Assembly: GCA_041940385.1 (NCBI GenBank) | Contig: JBGTSD010000019.1 | Location: forward strand, 1-40,201 | Direction of reading: 5' to 3' | DNA length: 40,201 nucleotides | Source: JACVCK01 sp041940385 | GTDB taxonomy: Bacteria; Planctomycetota; Phycisphaerae; Phycisphaerales; UBA1924 | Shown: one piece after another, positions 26,776-33,007 of the stretch | How positions within the stretch are numbered: the stretch's first letter is position 1 | Layout: each line of letters starts with the position of its first letter | The notes under the pieces: generated by a model | What the model saw: only the letters and a program-made list of their open reading frames with translations | Told to the model about the DNA's origin: nothing | Database searches by the model: none | Made by a program: the position numbers and the translations under genes

Positions 26776-27804
26776 TTACTGCGAGGGGTTATCCAGGTCG
26801 AGTTCCGTGTTCACGACGTTGTTGCCGCTCAGGGAGTAGAAGCGATCGCCCCACAGACGGTCCTCGACCGACTGCAGGACCGTCATCCGCGCCACGTGCC
26901 CGTCGGCGAACACGAAGTTGCTCGTGCCGCCGTACGTGTCGTCGCCGCCGGTGTGATGACGGCCGACGGAGTTCAGCGTCGAGTTGGCGTCGCTGATCAT
27001 GTTCGGGCCCAGCGACGACTGCTCGTAGATCGACGACTTCGGCGGATAGAGGAACCGCGCGAATCCGCCGAACGCCGGCTCGTTGTAGACGTCCGTGCCG
27101 GAAGAGATGCCGATGAACGGCGTCACGGCCCGGTGGCTCTTCACCTTGCCCTCGGTGTCGGTGATCGTGTCCCAGCTCCGGCCCTCGAGGAACTCCGCCG
27201 CGAGGATCGTCTCCGCCGGGCGATCAAGGATCGAGTCGTTCACGAGCACGTTCTTGCGCGCGCTGCCCTCGTCGAAGAACTTGTTGCGCGGGAAGATCGC
27301 CGCGTTCCCCGTGTACGCGATGCGCCGGGCCTGGCGATCGAGGGGGAAGTACGCGGGGCTGTACGTCTGCCCCAGGTCGTTGACCTGGTTGGGTTCCCAG
27401 TCATCCTGCTCGGGCCCGGGGTTGGTGCGCGGCGCCCCGCCGTCCTCGACCGAGGGGCACTCGAACGCGCCCTCGGGGATCTCGCCGGCGAAGAGCATGT
27501 ACGACCAGTGGATGTAGCCGTTGCCCGGCGACGGATTGCTGATGCGCTGGTCTTCGAGCCGCCAGTTCCCGCCCGACTGGCTCGCGCCGTACACGTAGGA
27601 CGGCGGAAACTGGTTCTTCTCGGAGGTCCACTGCGCCACGGCCAGGCCGACGTTGCGGATCGAGGCGCCGCAGCGCGCCGCCTGGGCTTCCTTGCGGGCG
27701 CTGCCCAGCGTCGGCAGCAGGATGCCGATCAGGAGCGCGACGATGGAGATGACGACGAGAAGCTCGATGAGCGTGAAGGCGGGTCGCCGCGTGATCCGTG
27801 GCAT
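26776..27804 (-). CDS. Type II pseudopilin-like protein with H-X9-DG tail
   Basis: A 342-residue protein from ATG 27804, with an AGGAG site upstream. It opens with a prepilin leader and methylation site, RRPAFTLIELLVVISIVALL, cut between Ala and Phe by prepilin peptidase, with Glu5 of the mature protein present. The remainder matches the large planctomycete pseudopilin family (DUF1559 or related): GASIRNVGLAVAQW after the helix and GRHHTGGDD...NFVFADGHV near the end, the H-X9-DG motif. These proteins are secreted and abundant in the phylum; their function is unclear. The 11-base repeats at 27892-27931 precede it, and the PstS-like gene follows. Confidence 0.92.
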   Translation of the reverse strand: MPRITRRPAFTLIELLVVISIVALLIGILLPTLGSARKEAQAARCGASIRNVGLAVAQWTSEKNQFPPSYVYGASQSGGNWRLEDQRISNPSPGNGYIHWSYMLFAGEIPEGAFECPSVEDGGAPRTNPGPEQDDWEPNQVNDLGQTYSPAYFPLDRQARRIAYTGNAAIFPRNKFFDEGSARKNVLVNDSILDRPAETILAAEFLEGRSWDTITDTEGKVKSHRAVTPFIGISSGTDVYNEPAFGGFARFLYPPKSSIYEQSSLGPNMISDANSTLNSVGRHHTGGDDTYGGTSNFVFADGHVARMTVLQSVEDRLWGDRFYSLSGNNVVNTELDLDNPSQ

Positions 27805-27877
27805 GAGGGGGGTGCTCCTTGCATCCGCAAAAGGCGCCGATGGGCGAACTCCGCGCGCCGCGGAGTCTGCGTGAGGC

Positions 27878-27883
27878 AAGGTA
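27878..27883 (-). promoter_or_regulatory. Possible -10 element for the pseudopilin gene
   Basis: TACCTT on the minus strand, eight bases downstream of the last of the four 11-base-spaced repeats and 73 bases before ATG 27804. It fits TAnnnT only loosely. No -35 match was seen; that is expected where a PhoB-type activator replaces the -35 element. Confidence 0.35.
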
Positions 27884-27891
27884 TGGACGGC

Positions 27892-27931
27892 GTGTGAAGG
27901 TCCTGTTCAGGTCCTGTGAATTGAGTGTGAG
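27892..27931 (-). promoter_or_regulatory. Pho-box-like array: four direct repeats, 11-base period
   Basis: On the plus strand, 7-base units GTGTGAA (27892), CTGTTCA (27903), CTGTGAA (27914) and GTGTGAG (27925) are spaced exactly 11 bases apart. On the coding (minus) strand they read CTCACAC, TTCACAG, TGAACAG, TTCACAC. OmpR/PhoB-family regulators bind such head-to-tail 7+4 repeats (E. coli Pho box CTGTCAT; mycobacterial PhoP TCACAGC). Position, 88 bases upstream of a pseudopilin that precedes a PstS-like gene, fits a phosphate-type promoter. Regulator identity is inference. Confidence 0.6.
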
Positions 27932-28009
27932 ATCGCCGCGCGTCGCAGGGCGCGCTGCACCGAAGCGCGCTTGTAAGGACGCGCCGTCCGCGGACTGCTT
28001 GTCAATTTG

Positions 28010-30544
28010 TTAAGACCGGCCGCGCAACTCGGCGATGCGGCACGCGGACAGAATCACCCCCGCGTGCGAGTACGCCTGCGGATGGTTTCCGAGCGACCGC
28101 TTCGTCGCGTTGCAGTACTGCTCCGGCATCATCCCCGTGTGCCCGGCCAGTTCGCACATGTCCGCAAAGAGCCGGCGGGCCTCGTTCACCCGTCCGAGCA
28201 TCGCCAGCGACTCCACCAGCCACGACGTGCAGATATGGAAGCCGCCCTCGAGGCCCGGCAGCCCGTCGTCGAACGTGTACCTCCGCACCACCGGCCCGGT
28301 GAGCAGCCCCTCCCGCACCGCGTCGACCGTCTTGACGAATCGCTCGTCCGACGGCGGCAACAGGCCGCACAGCCCAACGAGCAGCGCCGATGCATCGAGG
28401 TCGTCGTGTCCGTACGCCGTCGTGAACGCCTGGGCGCTCTCGCTCCAGCCGTTCTCGAGCACGTCGGCCGCGATCTCGTCCCGGATCTGACCCCACGACG
28501 GCATGTCCCGCGCGGCGAAGGCGTCGGCGACCTTGATCGCCCGGTCCATGACGGTCCAGCACATCGCCTTGGAGTGCACATGGTGGCGGCGCTCGAGCCG
28601 GATCTCCCAGATGCCGTGGTCCGGCTCGCGCCAGCGGTGCACGACGGCGTTGGCCATGGCCTCGGTGAGGCGCCAGTGCTCGCCGGAGAGCGGGGCGCCG
28701 CGCTGCGCGAGTTCGTACACCAGGTCCGCCACGGGCCCCAGGACATCGAGCTGGATCTGGTGCGCCGCGAGATTGCCCACGCGCACGGGGCGGCTGCCGC
28801 AGTATCCCGCGAGCTCCGCCAGTTCGGCCTCCGACCCCAGCGTTCCACCGGTGACGGTGTAGACGGGGTGCACGCGGTCGGGCGACGACGACTGCTCGAT
28901 CACGCCGAGGAACCAGTCGAGCAGGCGCATGGCCTCGGTGGTGCTGCCGAGCTTGAGGAGCGCCATGGCCGCGATCGCGGCGTCGCGCGGCCAGCAATAG
29001 CGGTAGTCCCAGTTGCGCACGCCGCCGAGGTGCTCGGGCAGACTGGTCGTCGCCGCGGCGACCACGGCGCCCGTCGGCCCAAAGACCAGCCCGCGCAGCG
29101 CGAGCGCGCTGCGCCGAACGAGGTCGTCGCCGATGCCGGGCAGGTGCAGCGCATCCGCCCAGTCGCCCCAGTAGCGCAGCGTCTGCTTGCGCCGGTCGCG
29201 CTCGAGATGGGTCGGCGGCGCGCCGCCCGCGCCGTAGCGCAGCGTCATCGCGACCGGCTCGCCGTTGAGATCGACGACGGCCCGCGCCGTCTGGTGCCGG
29301 CCCTCGACGCTGATGACCCAGTCGAGCCCCGGCGCGTGCAACATGACCGGGTCGAGCGTGTCCTCGACCTCGACGCCGCCGTTGCGCACCGCGAGGCGCG
29401 TGGCGACGCGCCCGAACTCCACGCGCGGGGCGAACTCCACGACGACCTTCCCACGCCCTTCGAGCACCCGCACCAGTTCGGTGCGCCCGGCGCGCTGGAT
29501 CACGCGCCCGCCGGAGACGTCCATGTAGTCCGTGACGTGGAAGTCCGGCCACTCGGTCCGCAGCACGAGCGCGTTGTCCACGTAGCGCTGCGATGTCGGC
29601 GGCGCGCCGCTGACCGGCGCCACGGAGAATCGTCCGGCGTCCGGGCCGCCGAGCAGCTCGGCGAAGATGGCGCCCGCGTCGAAGCGCGGCGTGCAGAGCC
29701 AGACGATCCGCGCCTCGGGCGTCACCAGCGCCGCCGTGCGCTGATCGGACAGCATGCTCAGCCGCTCGATCGGCGTCGCCGACGATCCCTCCAGCCAACG
29801 GATACGCAGCTCGACCAGGCGCGCCAGCATCCGCGACACGTCGCGCGTGTCGTCGATGCGGAACCTCGCGGCCGTATCGCCCGGACCGACCTTGACCGAC
29901 ACGTCCGGGCCGGTCATCTGCTGGAAGGCGTCCTCGTCGGTCAGGTCGTCTCCGAAGAAGACCGCGGCCGTCGCGCCGACGCGCTGACGGATGCGCCGGA
30001 ACGCGGCGCCCTTGTTCGTCTCGATCACCGCGAGCTCGACGACCTTCTTGCCCTTGCGCAGGTGCACGCCGGGCAGCGTCGCCGGACCGCTGAACACCGC
30101 GTCGAGCGCCCGCTCGGCCTCGCCGTCGCGCGCATTGCGGTAGTGGAACGCCACGCTCGCGGGCTTGTGCTCCACGAGGGCGCCGTTGGTGGTGGACGCG
30201 ATCTTCTCGAGCTCCGACGCAAGCCGGTCGCGCAGCGCGCTCTGATCCTCCGTGAGCGTGCGCACGAAGTCCGGATCGAACTCGCTCCCGTGGCTGCCCA
30301 CCAGATGCACGCCGGGCGGCGCCCCGGTCAGCGTCGCCAGATCCTCGAGCGAGCGCCCGGAGATCAGCGCCACGTGGGTTTGCGGCATGGCGGCGAGCGC
30401 ATGAAGCGCGACTAATGCCTCTCGGTCCGGGCTCGCCATCGACGGATCTTCAACGATCGGCGCGAGTGTTCCGTCGTAATCGCTGGCGACGAGAAGGATC
30501 GGCGCTGAGGCCAGTAGCTCGAGTTGATGATCAAGAGAAGACAT
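28010..30544 (-). CDS. Fusion of trehalose-6-phosphate phosphatase (OtsB) and GH15 glycosidase
   Basis: An 844-residue bifunctional protein. Residues about 1-255 are a HAD phosphatase of the OtsB type: nucleophile Asp22 and acid Asp24 in DYDGT, ISGRS, GSHGSEF, and the metal motif FFGDDLTDEDAF. Residues about 260-844 are a GH15 (glucoamylase/trehalase type) alpha/alpha-barrel: RNWDYRYCWPRDAA, general acid Glu647 in GIWEIR, TSWLVESL, and base Glu808 in MMPEQ followed by LGNHPQAYSHAG. Both active sites look intact. It could dephosphorylate trehalose-6-phosphate and then cleave trehalose or another alpha-glucan. It is divergent from otsA. ATG 30544 gives the natural OtsB start; no Shine-Dalgarno is seen. 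Confidence 0.93.
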   Translation of the reverse strand: MSSLDHQLELLASAPILLVASDYDGTLAPIVEDPSMASPDREALVALHALAAMPQTHVALISGRSLEDLATLTGAPPGVHLVGSHGSEFDPDFVRTLTEDQSALRDRLASELEKIASTTNGALVEHKPASVAFHYRNARDGEAERALDAVFSGPATLPGVHLRKGKKVVELAVIETNKGAAFRRIRQRVGATAAVFFGDDLTDEDAFQQMTGPDVSVKVGPGDTAARFRIDDTRDVSRMLARLVELRIRWLEGSSATPIERLSMLSDQRTAALVTPEARIVWLCTPRFDAGAIFAELLGGPDAGRFSVAPVSGAPPTSQRYVDNALVLRTEWPDFHVTDYMDVSGGRVIQRAGRTELVRVLEGRGKVVVEFAPRVEFGRVATRLAVRNGGVEVEDTLDPVMLHAPGLDWVISVEGRHQTARAVVDLNGEPVAMTLRYGAGGAPPTHLERDRRKQTLRYWGDWADALHLPGIGDDLVRRSALALRGLVFGPTGAVVAAATTSLPEHLGGVRNWDYRYCWPRDAAIAAMALLKLGSTTEAMRLLDWFLGVIEQSSSPDRVHPVYTVTGGTLGSEAELAELAGYCGSRPVRVGNLAAHQIQLDVLGPVADLVYELAQRGAPLSGEHWRLTEAMANAVVHRWREPDHGIWEIRLERRHHVHSKAMCWTVMDRAIKVADAFAARDMPSWGQIRDEIAADVLENGWSESAQAFTTAYGHDDLDASALLVGLCGLLPPSDERFVKTVDAVREGLLTGPVVRRYTFDDGLPGLEGGFHICTSWLVESLAMLGRVNEARRLFADMCELAGHTGMMPEQYCNATKRSLGNHPQAYSHAGVILSACRIAELRGRS

Positions 30545-30855
30545 ATCGGGCGTAGGGTGCTCCAGAGTGCGATGATGACGTGTGATCGTATCGCATCGAC
30601 GCTTGAAGGCCCGTTCATCGACGCACGGGCCCAAAAACTGGCGCCGGATGCTGGATGCTGCCGAATCGAGGTCGTACAGTCCGCCGATCGGCGCATTGGC
30701 GCTGCGGGAATCAACACTTCTTCCTGCAGACGCATGCGGGCGCGGCGGTCACCGCTGGTGATGCGCCGCGGCGCCGGAGTCGCATTCGTGCCCCATCTCT
30801 TTCTCGACGCTTCCCGCAATCGTCTCCGACGCGGCCCGTACTGGATGGTGCAACG
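30545..30855. other. Divergent intergenic region between the trehalose genes
   Basis: A 311-base region expected to hold both promoters. The plus-strand otsA frame is open back to 30655 but the predicted peptide is Arg-rich and not protein-like. I see a seven-base inverted repeat at 30608-30631 (listed separately). No convincing -35/-10 pair was found, and no small gene. Confidence 0.5.
30608..30631. repeat. Inverted repeat in the otsA/otsB-GH15 intergenic region
   Basis: GGCCCGT (30608-30614) and its exact complement ACGGGCC (30625-30631) around a 10-base spacer. It could be an operator for a dimeric repressor or a leader hairpin. It lies 63 bases from the fusion gene start and 225 from otsA. 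Confidence 0.35.
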
Positions 30856-32328
30856 ATGACCGGGCAATCCGAAATCGCCAGATCAGGCGGCGCCGGAGCG
30901 CTGCTCGTTCGTCCGACGCCCCAGCGCATCGAGACCCCCGCGCGCGCTGCGCCTTCGCGCCCGCTCGTGGTCGTCGCGAACCGGCTCCCCACGCAGCGCG
31001 TCGGACGGGGCGACAAGGCCCACTGGGAACTCTCGCCCGGCGGCCTCGTGAGCGCGCTGCAACCCGTCATCAGCGATCGCGGCGGCATCTGGGTCGGCTG
31101 GTCCGGCGACGCCGGCGAAGCCCCTGATCCATTCTCCCTCAGCCGCATCGACAACCGCCCCGTCGCGCTCTCCAAGCGCGAGGTCGAGCGCTTCTACGAG
31201 GGCTTCGCCAATCGCACCATCTGGCCGCTCTATCACGACGCCATCCGCGAGCCCGTGTACAGCCGCGAATGGTGGGATGCCCACGTGACGGTCAATCAGC
31301 GCTTCGCCGACGCCGCGGCCGATGCGGCGCCGAAGCACGCGGACGTGTGGATCCACGACTACCACCTCCAGCTCGCGCCGGCGATGCTCCGCGAACGCCG
31401 GCCCGACCTGCGCATCGGCTTCTTCCTCCACATTCCATTCCCTCCCGTCGAGATCTTCTCGAGACTTCCCTGGCGCGAAGAGATCGTCGCCGGCCTGCTC
31501 GGGTCGGACGTCGTCGGTTTCCAGACCACCGGGGACGCGGGCAACTTCCTCCGCGCAGCGCAGGACTCCGGCCTCGCGCGGCGCGGCGACGAGGTCCTCG
31601 CGCACGAGGGACGCACCATCGTCGCGCGGGCGTTTCCCATTTCGATCGACATCGAACGCCAGGCGGATCTTTCCTCGTCGCCTGCGGCGATTCAGGGCGC
31701 GGACCGCGTTCGTGAGAGTCTCGGGCGCGAGCGGCGCATCCTGCTCGGCGTCGATCGGCTCGATTACTCCAAGGGCATCGAGCAGCGGCTCGCCGCCTAT
31801 CGCACGCTGCTGCGCACCGGGCGTATCTCCGCCGAAGAGTGCGTGTTCGTGCAGGTCGCCGTGCCGAGCCGCGAGCACGTCCGTGAGTATCGCGAGGCCC
31901 GCGCCCGCATCGAGGGCATCGTCGGCGAGATCAATGGCGAATTTGGCGACGTCGGTCGCGTCGCCGTGCACTACCTCCGCCGGTCGCTCAAGCCCGACCG
32001 CCTCGCGGCGTTCTATCGCGCGGCGGACATCATGGTCGTCACGCCCCTGCGCGACGGCATGAACCTCGTCGCGAAGGAGTACGTCGCCTCGCGCCTCGAC
32101 GACGACGGCGTGCTGGTTCTCAGCCGCTTCGCCGGCGCCGCCCGAGAACTGTGGGCGTCGGTCATCTGCAATCCGCACGACATCCTCGGCCTCGCGGATT
32201 CCATGGAGCAGGCGATCAACATGCCCGCCGACCAGCGACGCGAGCGCATGCGGGACATGCGCGCCGCGCTCAAGCGCAACGACGTCCACCGCTGGGCGAG
32301 CGACTTCCTGCGCGTGCTCCGCGCCTGA
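30856..32328 (+). CDS. otsA: Alpha,alpha-trehalose-phosphate synthase, GT20
   Basis: Makes trehalose-6-phosphate from a nucleotide-glucose and glucose-6-phosphate. The 490-residue protein has the GT20 landmarks VVVANRLPTQ (about 38-47), SPGGLVSAL, WVGWSG, WIHDYHLQLAPAML, FFLHIPFPP, DVVGFQT, GVDRLDYSKGI and RDGMNLVAKEYVASR. It is slightly longer than the E. coli enzyme (474) because of about 35 low-complexity N-terminal residues. ATG 30856 is used; no strong ribosome site precedes it. It stands divergent to the OtsB-GH15 fusion, which completes the pathway. Confidence 0.95.
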   Translation: MTGQSEIARSGGAGALLVRPTPQRIETPARAAPSRPLVVVANRLPTQRVGRGDKAHWELSPGGLVSALQPVISDRGGIWVGWSGDAGEAPDPFSLSRIDNRPVALSKREVERFYEGFANRTIWPLYHDAIREPVYSREWWDAHVTVNQRFADAAADAAPKHADVWIHDYHLQLAPAMLRERRPDLRIGFFLHIPFPPVEIFSRLPWREEIVAGLLGSDVVGFQTTGDAGNFLRAAQDSGLARRGDEVLAHEGRTIVARAFPISIDIERQADLSSSPAAIQGADRVRESLGRERRILLGVDRLDYSKGIEQRLAAYRTLLRTGRISAEECVFVQVAVPSREHVREYREARARIEGIVGEINGEFGDVGRVAVHYLRRSLKPDRLAAFYRAADIMVVTPLRDGMNLVAKEYVASRLDDDGVLVLSRFAGAARELWASVICNPHDILGLADSMEQAINMPADQRRERMRDMRAALKRNDVHRWASDFLRVLRA

Positions 32329-32329
32329 C

Positions 32330-33007
32330 CTACGCCGGCGCCGCGGCCCCGCGAACCTCCACGACCGAGCCGTCGCCCACCGCGAACACGCGATCGTGCC
32401 GCGCCGGCCGGATGACGCGGCAGCCCGTGAACCCGCCGAACGCCGGCAGGACCGCCACATCCGCGCCGAACCAGAAGCACGGCGCGCGCACCGCCCCCGG
32501 CCCTCGCGTCGCGTACGCGCGGACGGCCGGGTGGATGTGCCCGGCGAGCGCCGGACGCTCGAACGGCCCGTCCGGCTCGTGCGCGAGGTCCACGCCGTCC
32601 ATCTCGAGCGGCCCGTCCTCGCACGCGAACGCCCAGCCCGCGGGCGGGTCGCCGGCCCGCCGATCATGATTCCCCCGCACGACGAGCACCGGCAGTGACC
32701 GGTGCAGGGCACGCCACGAGTTCACCGCGTCGATCGTCGCGTCGGACATCCCGCTCGCCGCGTGCAGGAGATCGCCGAGCACGACGAGTCGTTCCGCGGC
32801 GGTCCGTCGGATCGCATCCGTCAGACGCGCAAGGTCGGCGCCCGTCACCGCCTCCGGCGCCGGCACACCCAGCGATCGGAATGACGCCGGCTTGCCCAGG
32901 TGCAGATCGGCCACGACCAGCGCGCGTTGCTCCGGCCACCACAGTGCGCGCTCGGGCAGCAGCACGAAGCGATGGCCGCGCCAGTCGATCTCACACTCGA
33001 GCGGCAT
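32330..33007 (-). CDS. pdeM: Ligase-associated DNA damage response phosphoesterase PdeM
   Basis: A 225-residue calcineurin-like metallophosphoesterase. Metal ligands are visible in order: D34 and H36 (VVADLHLGK), D79 (LGDLLH), N113 and H114 with D115 (RGNHD), H143 (LAHEPD), and H157/H159 (GHIHP). PdeM-type enzymes are found with an ATP-dependent DNA ligase, an exonuclease and a DEXH helicase in a bacterial repair set. Here the helicase directly precedes it and the genes overlap by 17 bases. The stop lies one base beyond the convergent otsA stop. Confidence 0.92.
   Translation of the reverse strand: MPLECEIDWRGHRFVLLPERALWWPEQRALVVADLHLGKPASFRSLGVPAPEAVTGADLARLTDAIRRTAAERLVVLGDLLHAASGMSDATIDAVNSWRALHRSLPVLVVRGNHDRRAGDPPAGWAFACEDGPLEMDGVDLAHEPDGPFERPALAGHIHPAVRAYATRGPGAVRAPCFWFGADVAVLPAFGGFTGCRVIRPARHDRVFAVGDGSVVEVRGAAAPA

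Noticed and set aside
23893..27897. Very long plus-strand open frame (1334 codons) opposite the PstS-like and pseudopilin genes
   Set aside because: It is the antisense of two genes with clear domains; its translation is low-complexity Val/Ala/Arg/Asp/Glu-rich, as expected from the opposite strand of a GC-rich gene.
28007..30415. Plus-strand open frame of 802 codons opposite the OtsB-GH15 fusion
   Set aside because: Antisense shadow; composition is Arg/His/Asp-rich with no domain, while the minus strand has intact catalytic motifs.
30532..30550. Shared TACGCCC a few bases before the OtsB-GH15 start and before TTG 21411
   Set aside because: Only four bases separate the hexamer from the start codon, too short for a normal -10, and two occurrences of a GC-rich word are weak evidence.
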